Source of the DNA: Bacteroidota bacterium
GTDB lineage: Bacteria; Bacteroidota; Bacteroidia; 2-12-FULL-35-15
Length of the DNA stretch: 64,000 nt
Assembly: GCA_947479085.1 (NCBI GenBank)
Contig: CANJYB010000001.1
Span: forward strand, 186,001-250,000
Direction: 5' to 3'
In this document: positions 51,471 to 61,298 of the stretch, in pieces
Layout of the letters: every line of letters starts with the position of its first letter
Position numbering within the stretch: position 1 is the stretch's first letter
Notes under the pieces: model-generated
The model's input: only the letters and a program-made list of their open reading frames with translations
Databases searched by the model: none
What the model was told of the DNA's origin: nothing
Translations under genes and position numbers: made by a program

Positions 51471-52679
51471 ATGTTCTTAAAAAAACACTCCTTTCTTTTT
51501 CTATTCATCCTCCTTCAACATATTTCCTTTGCACAGTTCTGGCAACAGATAACAGACTTCCCCGCTCCCCAGCGCGATGATGGCACCGGTTTTACCATTG
51601 CCAACAAAGCCTATTGCGGTACAGGCCTGCAGGATTTTTTCGTTCCTTCCAGAGATTTCTACTCCTTCGATATGACCACCGAAACCTGGGACACCATCGC
51701 TTCCCTGCCTTCAGGCATGGAACGGCAGTATGCAACCGGGTTTTCAAATAATGTATATGGATATGTTTTTGGAGGAGTAAATGGAAGCAATTATTTTAAT
51801 GATGTATGGCAATACGATGCAGGCACCAATAGCTGGCAGACCAAAGCAGCATTGCCTGCCGCAGGCAGGGCCGGTTCTTCCGTTTTTGTAATCAACGATA
51901 CCGCTTATATTATAGGAGGAAGAACATCCCTTGCCACTTCCATCAGCGATGTTTGGGCCTATTGTTTCAGTACCGATACCTGGACCCAGAAGAACAATTT
52001 ACCCTTTGGTGAACGCTGGCGGGCATCTGCAACCACACTTAACAACAAAGGCTATTTACTTTTTGGAATGAATGCAAATGCCCATCGTTGCCAGGAACTC
52101 GAAGAATTTAGTCCAATCACAAACACATGGACACAAGTAAGTACATTCCCTAATCCAGGAAGAATATATGCAGCCATGAAATCCATCTCCGGAGATTTAG
52201 TGGTGGTAGCCGGTCTCGATTCTCTTGGGAATTCCTATAACGATATGTGGAGAATAAACCCTGCTACCTTAACCTGGCAACAGTTGACTCCCATCCCTTC
52301 CGGAGGTCGCAGAGGAGGCATCTGTTTTAATAACACCACCACGCTGTATTATACCACCGGCATCAACCAGGCAAATACGCGATTAAAGGAAACCTGGAAA
52401 GTAAATAATCCCACAGGAATAAATGGAAATAATATAGAAACGACTATAAGTTCTTATCCAAATCCAACCAACGGAAAGGTTACCATTTCCGTTTCCCCTG
52501 CAACATTTACTAATCATTTACACATTAGTATTTATAACGTGCTGGGCAAATTGGTAGAGACCATAGAAATGAAAACCAACACCATTGTTATTGATTTAAG
52601 TTCACAATCAAAAGGAATTTATTTTGTTAAAATTGAAAACGAACAAGGATTAAAAGTGGAGAAAATTGTTTATCAATAA
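51471..52679 (+). CDS. Secreted Kelch-repeat protein with T9SS sorting domain
   Basis: 402 residues from the ATG at 51471 (MFLKKHSFLFLFILLQHIS, signal peptide to about residue 19). The open frame runs upstream through the array and flank, but that part is repeat DNA and the signal peptide fixes the start. Kelch blades at about 25-310: 'YGYVFGGVNGSNYFNDVWQYDAG' (in parts), 'AYIIGGRTS', 'GYLLFGMNA', 'LVVVAGLDSLG'. The T9SS type A domain is at about 322-402 (SYPNPTNGKVTISV ... KGIYFVKIEN ... KIVYQ). It is a surface beta-propeller, ligand unknown. Confidence 0.88.
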   Translation: MFLKKHSFLFLFILLQHISFAQFWQQITDFPAPQRDDGTGFTIANKAYCGTGLQDFFVPSRDFYSFDMTTETWDTIASLPSGMERQYATGFSNNVYGYVFGGVNGSNYFNDVWQYDAGTNSWQTKAALPAAGRAGSSVFVINDTAYIIGGRTSLATSISDVWAYCFSTDTWTQKNNLPFGERWRASATTLNNKGYLLFGMNANAHRCQELEEFSPITNTWTQVSTFPNPGRIYAAMKSISGDLVVVAGLDSLGNSYNDMWRINPATLTWQQLTPIPSGGRRGGICFNNTTTLYYTTGINQANTRLKETWKVNNPTGINGNNIETTISSYPNPTNGKVTISVSPATFTNHLHISIYNVLGKLVETIEMKTNTIVIDLSSQSKGIYFVKIENEQGLKVEKIVYQ

Positions 52680-52735
52680 AATAATTCATACACTTGTACT
52701 TCCAAAAGTTTAAGTTAGAATTAAATAAAAATAAT

Positions 52736-53038
52736 ATGGACTACAAAACCGCAATCGAAACTATCAAAAAGTACTCGGGCTTTATTGGAAAACAATTACA
52801 CATCGAAGAACATAAGGAAGTAATTACTATCAAACATGTTCACCTATGCGAAATAATTGCTAATGCTGACAAGGCAACCCCAAAGCATGATTATAAAAGT
52901 CTGGAGGATTTGGATTTGCATAAAGACAATTCCGAATTGCTGAAAGATAAAAACCTGGATGTGGTAATTGTTTACGAAAAATCAATTTCTACCGAAAACA
53001 AAGCAGCGGACTTTAATAAAAAATATCCGCTGCTTTAA
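52736..53038 (+). CDS. Conserved-looking small protein, unknown
   Basis: 100 residues from the ATG at 52736 (MDYKTAIETIKKYSGFIGKQ). An earlier Met at 52694 is less likely because 52736 follows an A-rich stretch typical of start sites here. It has helix-strand-helix character and 'HVHLCEIIANADKATPKHD'. I do not recognise it. It is 57 bp after the Kelch gene and 20 bp from convergent yidC. Confidence 0.6.
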   Translation: MDYKTAIETIKKYSGFIGKQLHIEEHKEVITIKHVHLCEIIANADKATPKHDYKSLEDLDLHKDNSELLKDKNLDVVIVYEKSISTENKAADFNKKYPLL

Positions 53039-53057
53039 ACTCTTTCCTTAAAAAATC

Positions 53058-54941
53058 TTACTTCTTCTTGCCTGCCTGTACTTGGCGTTCCTTGGTCATT
53101 TGTTCTAACCGTTGCTGAAACTTAGATTGAGAAACCGGTTTCTTTTTATTCTCCTGAATTTTAGCGTGAAGTTTATCATGGTCAATAACATATTTCTGCA
53201 TTACCCATGTTTGACCAAAAGTAATCATGTTGGCAAGGAAATAATACCAGCTTAATCCGGCAGAATAACTATTCATGAATCCAAGAAACAAAATCGGCAT
53301 CAGGTACATCATCCATTTCATACCCGGCATTTGGTTTTGAGTACCCATCAATTGACTGTTGCTCCAGGTATAAAGCAAAGTAGAAACAGTCATCAATAAT
53401 GCAAATAAACTCACGTGATCGCCATACCATGGCACATCAAAACCAAAATTATAAATAGAATCATAGGTTGATAAATCATGTGCCCAAAGGAAACCTTGCT
53501 GACGAAGTTCAATAGAAGCAGGGAAAAAGTTGAACAAGGCAATTAATATTGGCATCTGCAGCAATACCGGAATACAACCAGCCATTGGGTTAACACCAGC
53601 TTGCTTGTATAAAGCCATGGTAGCTTGTTGTTTCTTAACAGCATCTTCGTTCTTAAACTTCTCATTTATTTCATCTATTTCGGGTTTTAATACTTTCATC
53701 TTTGCAGAAGAAAGCACTGTTTTATAAGCGATAGGTAATAATAACAATTTAAGAATAATGGTTAATATTAAAATGATAATACCATAATTCATGTGGAAAC
53801 TGTCAAGGAAATTAAAGATAGGAATTACCAAAAAACGATTTATCCAACCGAATATTTTCCAGCCCAATGCAATTTGTTTTTCTAAGTGCAAATCGTATTT
53901 CTTTAACGTTTTATAATGGTTCGGACCAAAATAAAAACGCATTCCAAAAGAACCATTTTGTTGTGGGTTATAAGGAATAGACAATTGTGCAGTATAATTT
54001 TTCACATACTTTGCCGAGGTATGTTCCATTGCCGATTCCACATCTGTATGTTTGTCAAACGAATTATCAGCAATAAGTATGGAAGTAAAAAACTGTTGCT
54101 TGAAAGCCACCCATTTTACTTTAGTATCAAATGATTTTTTTTCTTCAGTACCTTCACTGATTCTATCAACATCATTTTCCATATTATTATAGTAGACAGT
54201 AGAAGCGCGTTGTTGTGTCTGTTTATTCTGCTCCTGCATTGGCGTTCTCATTTGCCAGTTAAATTTCAGGTCAGAAGAAGTGTTGGCAATAATATCCTGC
54301 ATTCCGGCAGTATTTATGCGGCAACTCATCATGTATTCGCTATCGGTAAGGGTGTATACATATTCGATGTATTTACCTTTGCTTCCTGCATACAGGCGCA
54401 TGGACAAACTTTTGGAGTTAGCACCGGTTACATTAAATGCATCACCATCAGGTGTAAAGTATAATGAATCAGTAGTAAAAGGCTTGCCATAAGCAGAAAA
54501 GGCAATGTTCTGAGTAGAAGAATCTGCATCAAACAGTATTAAAGGTGAACCATCAAAACGTTTGTAACTTTTTAACTGAACCGAAGCAATGCGCCCTCCT
54601 TTGGTGGAAACATTTACTTTCATTACATCATTTTCGATAGTAATAATCTTGTTTTCACCTTTTGAAGCTTCAACAAAATCACCGTAAGCAGACTTTTGAA
54701 TGATAGCTTTTGCAGAGTCTGTCAATGCAACAGTAGAATCGGATGATAATCCGCCTTTATTGTTTTTTTTATTTAAAAGAGTAGCCGCAAGTTTTACTTT
54801 TTGCAAAGAATCAAACTGCACTACTGAGTCCTGCATGTGCTTTACTCTTGCCTGTTCCTGAGCAGAGGGTTTAGACAGGAACATCCAACCAATTAAAATA
54901 CTACCAATTATTACAAGACCTATTACCGAATTCTTATCCAT
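53058..54941 (-). CDS. yidC: Membrane protein insertase YidC
   Basis: 627 residues, the long Gram-negative form: N-terminal anchor (about 5-22), periplasmic beta domain (about 75-340) and the conserved five-TM insertase core (about 365-580: 'MNYGIIILILTIILKLLLLP', 'KQQATMALYKQAGVNPMAGC', 'LLQMPILIALFNFFP', 'MMYLMPILFLGFMNSYSAGL'), then a basic tail. It inserts inner-membrane proteins with or without SecYEG. Confidence 0.95.
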   Translation of the reverse strand: MDKNSVIGLVIIGSILIGWMFLSKPSAQEQARVKHMQDSVVQFDSLQKVKLAATLLNKKNNKGGLSSDSTVALTDSAKAIIQKSAYGDFVEASKGENKIITIENDVMKVNVSTKGGRIASVQLKSYKRFDGSPLILFDADSSTQNIAFSAYGKPFTTDSLYFTPDGDAFNVTGANSKSLSMRLYAGSKGKYIEYVYTLTDSEYMMSCRINTAGMQDIIANTSSDLKFNWQMRTPMQEQNKQTQQRASTVYYNNMENDVDRISEGTEEKKSFDTKVKWVAFKQQFFTSILIADNSFDKHTDVESAMEHTSAKYVKNYTAQLSIPYNPQQNGSFGMRFYFGPNHYKTLKKYDLHLEKQIALGWKIFGWINRFLVIPIFNFLDSFHMNYGIIILILTIILKLLLLPIAYKTVLSSAKMKVLKPEIDEINEKFKNEDAVKKQQATMALYKQAGVNPMAGCIPVLLQMPILIALFNFFPASIELRQQGFLWAHDLSTYDSIYNFGFDVPWYGDHVSLFALLMTVSTLLYTWSNSQLMGTQNQMPGMKWMMYLMPILFLGFMNSYSAGLSWYYFLANMITFGQTWVMQKYVIDHDKLHAKIQENKKKPVSQSKFQQRLEQMTKERQVQAGKKK

Positions 54942-55040
54942 TTTTATTTATTGAAAATCTAAAATTTAAGGGCGCAAAGGTAACAATAATTTCATGGCAA
55001 GAATTGGCAAAATTGGGGATAAAGAAACAGTGAAAATGGT

Positions 55041-57047
55041 TTACTTTTCTACAATTTTAAACTCTGTCCTCCTGTTTTTTGCCCTGCCAGCCGGGGTGGA
55101 ATTATCTGCAACGGGTTTGGAAGATCCGAAACCTTTAAAAGCAACTAACCTGCTTTCATTAATTCCTTTGGCTATTAATATATCACGGACAGTAAAAGCT
55201 CTGTCGGTAGATAAAGCAAGGTTAGCTTTATCATTACCTAAATTATCGGTATGTCCGTAAATTTCAATTTTCAATGAAGGATGAGCACGAAGAAAATCAA
55301 TAAACTCATCTAAAACGATTTGTGAACGAGGCTCCAGCACGGAAGAGTTGGAAGGGTAATAAATATCGTTAATGGTATAGGTTTGACCAACTTTTATGGT
55401 GTCAGCCATCATATTTACCTTTGCAGGTTTAGCATTTTTAATGGAGTCCTTCGAAATCAATTGAGAACTGAAAGCATAATTATCCTTTTTAACAGTTACT
55501 ATCAGGTCATGTTTTTCTTTTGTATTTACAACAACAGCATAGCTTCCTGTTAAGGTATCGACCATCGCCTTACTAACCTTTTTTGTAACTGCGTCTTTCA
55601 CTTCAACTGTGAATTTTTTTGACTCACTGTTTCCTTTATCCTCTATTTTACCTTTAAGGAAAGCCACCTCATCCGGTCTCGCTTCTTTATATAGTTCAAA
55701 AGAATAAATATCCAATCCTCCTACAGATTTTCCCTTCACCCTTCCATTTGCATTTGAAGTAAAATAACCCAGGTGACCATCGGTACTTACAAAAAAGCCA
55801 AGGTCATCAGTGTTTGAATTAATAGGAACACCAATATTTTTAGGTTCCAACCATTCTCCTTTTTCATTTTTACGTGCAAGAAATATATCAAAACCACCTA
55901 CACCCGGCAAACCATTGGAACAAAAATAAAGGGTTTGGAAATCGGAGTGAATGAACGGGCATTTTTCATCACCATTTGTATTTATTGTTCTTCCCAGGTT
56001 GGCTGGTTTGCTCCATTGCCCTGTTACTTCATCTTTAGTGGTAACATATAAATCCACACCTCCATATCCACCTAACCGGTCGGATGCAAAATATAATGTC
56101 TTACCATCGGATGCTAAAGTAGGTTGAGAATCCCAACGTACAGGGTCATTTATGCCTTCCACCTTTTTAGGCTTTGTCCATTCTCCATCTGCATAATCGG
56201 AATAATAAATATCAAAATTGGGAATAGAACCACCCTCATTTTTACCAATGGTAAAATACAAATGCTTATTGTCAATACTGATAGTTGCTCCTCCTTCATT
56301 GTCCCCCTGGTTAAAGGGAAAAGGCATTGCACCTCCTTTATCAAAAAGCCCTGTGGTCATATTTCGTTTACTAATGCTGAATACATCATGCTCATTATCT
56401 TCCGCCTGAAAAGTTGAATTCCTATCTTTAAAAGCCATCTTCCTGGTAAACAGCATTGCTTCGTCATCAGGAGCAATTATAGGAAGGTATTCGTCTTTGT
56501 CAGTACAAATGCCGGAAACCGCTTTGGGGTCAAACGGAACAGGGTGTCCTAGCAATTCGCTAAAAGCTTTTGCGTATTTCAACATGTCTTTTGCCTGGGA
56601 TAAAAAGGCAGGATAATTTTTATTGAACTTCGTATCTTCATCCGACTTGAAATTCAGAAACAACTTCAGGTATTTAGTACAACTATCCCAGCTTTCTTCC
56701 TCGTAATAAATAAATCCTAAGTAATAAGAAGGGTCTGAATGGTAGTTAGGACAAAGTTGTACAACCTTTTTAAAATAAGGCTCTGTAGGTTTAAAAGAAG
56801 AATTGGCATAAATAAATGTTTTGATTTTTTCTTCTGCATAGGCAAAATTAGCATCCACATAATCCGCCTCTAAATCCAATGCCTTTTTTAAGAAATCAAG
56901 ACGCTCTTCTTTTTTGTTCTTTTTATCCATTCCCTGCTGATAGAGCTTGACCGCTTTTTCATTGTCAATGGTCTGGCATTTCTTTTCATCTTGCGAAAAT
57001 GAATAAGTGGAAATAAAAACTAATACAATAAGTAATTTAAAATTCAT
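55041..57047 (-). CDS. PorE-like OmpA-family protein: TPR, PD40 propeller, regulatory domain, OmpA
   Basis: 668 residues: signal peptide (1-18), TPRs (about 25-165), PD40 propeller repeats (about 190-440: 'DNKHLYFTIGKNEGG', 'DGKTLYFASDRLGGYGGVDLY', 'DFQTLYFCSNGLPGVGGFDIF', each in part), a carboxypeptidase-regulatory-like domain (about 455-545) and an OmpA-type peptidoglycan-binding domain (about 560-665: 'IEIYGHTDNLGNDKANLALS', 'GRAKNRRTEFKI'). The order is that of PorE of the T9SS, but paralogues are common and no lipobox is present. It would link the outer membrane to the wall. Confidence 0.85.
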   Translation of the reverse strand: MNFKLLIVLVFISTYSFSQDEKKCQTIDNEKAVKLYQQGMDKKNKKEERLDFLKKALDLEADYVDANFAYAEEKIKTFIYANSSFKPTEPYFKKVVQLCPNYHSDPSYYLGFIYYEEESWDSCTKYLKLFLNFKSDEDTKFNKNYPAFLSQAKDMLKYAKAFSELLGHPVPFDPKAVSGICTDKDEYLPIIAPDDEAMLFTRKMAFKDRNSTFQAEDNEHDVFSISKRNMTTGLFDKGGAMPFPFNQGDNEGGATISIDNKHLYFTIGKNEGGSIPNFDIYYSDYADGEWTKPKKVEGINDPVRWDSQPTLASDGKTLYFASDRLGGYGGVDLYVTTKDEVTGQWSKPANLGRTINTNGDEKCPFIHSDFQTLYFCSNGLPGVGGFDIFLARKNEKGEWLEPKNIGVPINSNTDDLGFFVSTDGHLGYFTSNANGRVKGKSVGGLDIYSFELYKEARPDEVAFLKGKIEDKGNSESKKFTVEVKDAVTKKVSKAMVDTLTGSYAVVVNTKEKHDLIVTVKKDNYAFSSQLISKDSIKNAKPAKVNMMADTIKVGQTYTINDIYYPSNSSVLEPRSQIVLDEFIDFLRAHPSLKIEIYGHTDNLGNDKANLALSTDRAFTVRDILIAKGINESRLVAFKGFGSSKPVADNSTPAGRAKNRRTEFKIVEK

Positions 57048-57091
57048 ATTTATTATAACGTAATATATTTAAAAAGATACATTTTTTTCTT

Positions 57092-57127
57092 TATCCCCAG
57101 TCAGGGTTTAAAAACCTGACTGGGGAT
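57092..57127. terminator. Strong hairpin between the AsmA and OmpA genes
   Basis: ATCCCCAGTCAGG(G)TTT / AAACCTGACTGGGGAT. It lies just past the AsmA stop (57132). No U-run follows on the minus strand, so it may be a dispersed palindrome of the CCTGAC/GTCAGG type rather than a classic terminator. Confidence 0.6.
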
Positions 57128-57131
57128 AATG

Positions 57132-59936
57132 CTACTTAGCTAATTTCTTATCCGACTCTGCTTTTGCTTTCACCAAAATATCGTCAGCCTTTTTGTTTGC
57201 TTCGTTTAAAATCTGGTCAGCTTTTTTATCCACTTCTTTCTTAGCTGCAGGGGCAGCCGCTTTAGCGGTCATTTTAGCAATAGGGTTTTTAATATCATCA
57301 ATGTTTTTATCGATTGCTGCATAACCTTCCGTTTTTGTTTTGTCTGCTAAAACTTTGGCATCTGCCTTTATTTTGTCTGCCTGGGCCTGGGCATCTTTCA
57401 TTATTTTCTCTGCTTCTTCTCTTGCTTTTTCCTTTGCCATATCCACACCTTTATTTACAAGGTCTTTTACCTGTTCTTTAGGTGTCTGGTCTCCACCAAA
57501 CAATCCTGTTTTTATCGTGGGTTTAGTTATAGTTCCTCCAAATACAACATTGATTTTTACTTTATCGCTCATTTTAATGTTTGTGCCTGCTTGTTTATTT
57601 AACTGATCCAATAATCCACCAGCAACCGCATTAGCTTGTGAGCCAAACTCTGAACGGGGAATTTCAAGGTTCCATGTATAGTCAATCGTCTGGTCAAATC
57701 CAGTTGAACCTTTTACTTTTCCTGTAATATTACCCGATTTTATTGGCATTTCCTGCACCTGTACTCTTCCATCTTTAAATTCATAGGTTGCATTTATATT
57801 TTCAAAGCTTAACTTTTTATATTTCTCTTGCTTTAATGCATCTGCCAGTTTGTTAATTGGTTCAAACCCTTCTACAGTTACACTTTTTGTTTCCAGTCGC
57901 CCACCTCCCGTCAGTGTTTTCATATCAGGCGACATGTGTTGGTCAAGAGAAGTTGTAAATTTCAATTGTGTACCAAATTTGCCCCTTGCATATTTACCAA
58001 TAGGTGCCAGTTTTTGAACACTATTGAATGCTTTAAATGTTTTTGGAATATCAAAGTTGGCAATGTCTACATCAAAGTCAACAGTTGGTTTTTTAATATT
58101 TTGAGTAGAGTAAACACCACTAAGCTTCATTGTTCCTTCGAGTTCTTTCATGTCCATTTTCAAATTACTAAGTGATAGTCTGCTATCCTTTACTCCAACT
58201 CCGCCTGAAACAGCAGAGATATCCAGGTTATCATACAACATTCTGGCAATATCCACATTCAAATGTACATCCAGGTTGGAAGGCACTTCTACCACGCTCA
58301 TCTTTGTTGTGTCGGTTGCCGTTGTAGGTTTGGTAGTATCAGTTGTCATAAACTGATTAATATCAATCATATTAGACTTTAAGTTAAATGAACCTTTCAG
58401 CAATTCACCTTTCATAGCATATTGAAGAAAATTTTCAATCTTTCCATCTACTTTAAAATCACTCTTGCCAACCTTAGCATCCAATTGCGTTAGGTCAACA
58501 TACTTTGGAGTAAACTCCAAGGCAAGTTTTTTTATCTGTGTCGGATAATTTAAAGTAGTTGATTTATAGTTCATGTCAGTGATTGTTATATGACCTTTAG
58601 CATCAAAGTTCTCGTATTGTTGCTTTTCAATAGCACTCATACGTCCTTTCATTTTAACATCTGCATCCACATTTCCGTTCAAATCATCACCCTTTTCCAA
58701 CGGAATAATGTCACGCATACTTGCAAGGTTAATTTTTGCAACCACTTCTGCAATAATATTTGCATCCGAAACTGGAGTGGATACATGCATCTTAGCATCA
58801 ATCGGGTTTCCTCCTAACTCAACATGGAATTTATTTAAATCAATTATTGTAGCATCTGTTACCCCTGTTTTATTATCCACATTCAAATCCACCTGGATAT
58901 TGGTAGCTGCTTTTGGTAAGGAAGGATATTGAAACTTCGCATTAGCAATCAACAATTTTACCCCAAAAGCGGGTAAAGATTTATCGTTATAAATTCCTTT
59001 TGCAAATCCATCAAGCGATAATGTTCCTGACGTTTTTACATCTTTAAAGTCCTTGGTATAAACTCCCGGGACGAGTGAAAGTATGTTTTTAAACTCCGTT
59101 TGATTGGCTTTGAATTTCAAATCCAAATCCATGTCTTTTTTAGGCATTGCAAAGTATCCATCCAGACCCAAGGTTAACTCATTAAACGAAAATTCATTTT
59201 CTTTGAATGTGAATTTAAAGTTCGGCATGTCGGCATCCAAATCTACCTTTAAACGGGTTTTTACTTTATTCATATAGCTAATGCCTCCATAACTCATGGT
59301 GAATTTTTCAATCTCTGTCAAAGTTTCCAAAAGGAAATTATCAGCCGTAAAATCTCCGCTTAAATTATGATCCATATTATATAGCTCTGCTTTAAAGCCC
59401 AAAGAAGCATCATCATACATTATGTATCCTCCTTTAATTTCAAACTTCTTTAAAGTCATTTTAAATTTTGATGGTTCAGCGGGAGCTGCTTTAGTAGTAT
59501 CTGCTGATGGTTTTGTTACATCCCAATTTGCTTTACCATTTTTCATCACCAATGCATGAATGCGAGGATGGTCCAATACAATAGAATTAATTTTATAATT
59601 ATCTCCTTTTATAACACTCATCAAATCCAATCCTACATTCAGATTTTTGGTATATAATAAGGTGTCCCCTTCAAAGTCGCCAATGTTAGCAACACTAACG
59701 CTATCAATTGATAAAGTAAAATTCGGAAATGTAGAAAGCAAGGTCAAATCAAATTGCCCGAAATTAACTTTGGCATTCAAACTTTTGTTTGCTTCATCTT
59801 TTACAAACTGGATAATCTGCTTCTTAAAAATAAACGGAGCAATGATTATTAAAATAATTAATACCAATAAGGTAATTCCTGTCCATTTAAGTATTCTGCG
59901 GAGTAAACTTTTTTTCTTTTTAGGTTCTTTTGTCAT
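57132..59936 (-). CDS. AsmA-family envelope protein
   Basis: 934 residues. One N-terminal membrane anchor (about 17-34), a long beta-rich region of the AsmA/TamB type ('NFTLSIDSVSVANIGDF', 'MTLKKFEIKGGYIMYDD'), and the AsmA_2 core (about 560-790: 'DLDVHLNVDIARMLYDNLDI'-like, 'GGRLETKSVTVEGFEPINKLA', in parts). The C-terminal 120 residues form an Ala/Lys-rich helix (KAREEAEKIMKDAQAQADKI). AsmA-like proteins bridge inner and outer membrane and may carry lipids. It is monocistronic. Confidence 0.88.
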   Translation of the reverse strand: MTKEPKKKKSLLRRILKWTGITLLVLIILIIIAPFIFKKQIIQFVKDEANKSLNAKVNFGQFDLTLLSTFPNFTLSIDSVSVANIGDFEGDTLLYTKNLNVGLDLMSVIKGDNYKINSIVLDHPRIHALVMKNGKANWDVTKPSADTTKAAPAEPSKFKMTLKKFEIKGGYIMYDDASLGFKAELYNMDHNLSGDFTADNFLLETLTEIEKFTMSYGGISYMNKVKTRLKVDLDADMPNFKFTFKENEFSFNELTLGLDGYFAMPKKDMDLDLKFKANQTEFKNILSLVPGVYTKDFKDVKTSGTLSLDGFAKGIYNDKSLPAFGVKLLIANAKFQYPSLPKAATNIQVDLNVDNKTGVTDATIIDLNKFHVELGGNPIDAKMHVSTPVSDANIIAEVVAKINLASMRDIIPLEKGDDLNGNVDADVKMKGRMSAIEKQQYENFDAKGHITITDMNYKSTTLNYPTQIKKLALEFTPKYVDLTQLDAKVGKSDFKVDGKIENFLQYAMKGELLKGSFNLKSNMIDINQFMTTDTTKPTTATDTTKMSVVEVPSNLDVHLNVDIARMLYDNLDISAVSGGVGVKDSRLSLSNLKMDMKELEGTMKLSGVYSTQNIKKPTVDFDVDIANFDIPKTFKAFNSVQKLAPIGKYARGKFGTQLKFTTSLDQHMSPDMKTLTGGGRLETKSVTVEGFEPINKLADALKQEKYKKLSFENINATYEFKDGRVQVQEMPIKSGNITGKVKGSTGFDQTIDYTWNLEIPRSEFGSQANAVAGGLLDQLNKQAGTNIKMSDKVKINVVFGGTITKPTIKTGLFGGDQTPKEQVKDLVNKGVDMAKEKAREEAEKIMKDAQAQADKIKADAKVLADKTKTEGYAAIDKNIDDIKNPIAKMTAKAAAPAAKKEVDKKADQILNEANKKADDILVKAKAESDKKLAK

Positions 59937-59971
59937 GATGATTTAGTTGTTTGTTTATAGTTTGTGTATTC

Positions 59972-59988
59972 TAAACCTTGAAGGTTTA
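59972..59988. repeat. Short palindrome TAAACCTTGAAGGTTTA
   Basis: A 17-bp perfect hairpin word between the AsmA and aroC genes, of the AACCT/AGGTT type also seen at 11718 and 57092. Confidence 0.5.
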
Positions 59989-59999
59989 ATTACGTTTAT

Positions 60000-61097
60000 T
60001 TACATCTTGTTCGTCTTTGCTCTTAATAAAAAATCCACTAACACCAATGCTGCCATTGCTTCCACTATAGGAACAGCCCGTGGCAATACACAAGCATCGT
60101 GCCGACCTTTTCCCTGCATCTCAACTGCTTCACCTTTGGTATTTATAGTATCCTGCTTTTGCATAATGGTAGCCACAGGTTTAAATGCAACTTTAAAATA
60201 AATATCTTCTCCATTACTAATCCCACCTTGTATTCCTCCGCTATGATTCGTTTTGGTATGCACATGAGAAGTCTTTCGTCCCTCATCCTTTGTCCCTGTA
60301 AAGACATCATTATGTTCACTTCCTTTCATCTTAACTCCTTCAAACCCGCTTCCGTATTCAAAACCTTTCACCGCATTAATGCTCAGCATGGCTTTTCCCA
60401 TATCAGCATGAAGCTTATCAAACACGGGTTCACCTAGGCCAGCAGGAACTCCATTTATAACACAACTGATAATTCCCCCAATGGTATCTCCAGCCTTTTT
60501 TATTTGCTCTATATAATGAATCATGGTCTCAGCAATCAGTTCATCCGGGCAACGCACTTCATTCGCCTCTGTTTTGCTTAAATCCAAATCATGATAATCT
60601 TTGAGTAATTTAATATCCCCAACCTGGGAAGTAAAAGCATTGATAGTAATTCCCTCTTGTTTCAAAATCAGTTTAGCGATTGCACCTGCTACAACCCTGC
60701 TCACTGTTTCTCTTGCTGATGAACGGCCTCCTCCACGATAATCCCTTATCCCATATTTCGCTTCGTAAGTATAATCAGAATGAGATGGGCGATACACATC
60801 TTTGATATGTTCGTAATCTTTGGGCTTTTGGTTTTCATTCTTAATAATAAAACCAATCGATGTCCCTGTAGTTTTCCCTTCCATTAATCCGGAAAGAAAT
60901 TCAACTTTATCTGATTCCTTTCGTTGAGTAACTATTGACGATTGTCCCGGCTTTCTTCTGTCCAACTCACTTTGGACAAAATTAAAATCAATAGTCAATC
61001 CGGCTGGACAGCCGTCAATTATTCCCCCCATAGCTTCCCCATGCGATTCGCCAAAAGTGGTTACTGTGAATAGTTTTCCGAAAGTGTTACCGGACAT
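60000..61097 (-). CDS. aroC: Chorismate synthase
   Basis: 365 residues. Motifs: '[19 protein letters not shown]', '[17 protein letters not shown]', '[29 protein letters not shown]' (in parts), and '[15 protein letters not shown]', '[15 protein letters not shown]'. It makes chorismate from EPSP with reduced FMN, the last shared step of the pathway whose first enzyme is at 2919. Confidence 0.97.
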   Translation of the reverse strand: MSGNTFGKLFTVTTFGESHGEAMGGIIDGCPAGLTIDFNFVQSELDRRKPGQSSIVTQRKESDKVEFLSGLMEGKTTGTSIGFIIKNENQKPKDYEHIKDVYRPSHSDYTYEAKYGIRDYRGGGRSSARETVSRVVAGAIAKLILKQEGITINAFTSQVGDIKLLKDYHDLDLSKTEANEVRCPDELIAETMIHYIEQIKKAGDTIGGIISCVINGVPAGLGEPVFDKLHADMGKAMLSINAVKGFEYGSGFEGVKMKGSEHNDVFTGTKDEGRKTSHVHTKTNHSGGIQGGISNGEDIYFKVAFKPVATIMQKQDTINTKGEAVEMQGKGRHDACVLPRAVPIVEAMAALVLVDFLLRAKTNKM

Positions 61098-61298
61098 ATT
61101 TTCCTAATAAATTTATTGTTTTTACCTTCAAAAAATGAAATGCAAAATTAAGATAATATATTTGTTAAATTTCAAACGTTAATAAATAAAAGACACATCA
61201 TTCTTAATGCATAGAAATTAAAAGAAATAACACTTTCCAAAACTTTGAGGCGATTCATTCTTTAACAATTTCGTATCTTTCGCCCTTGTAAATTTTAT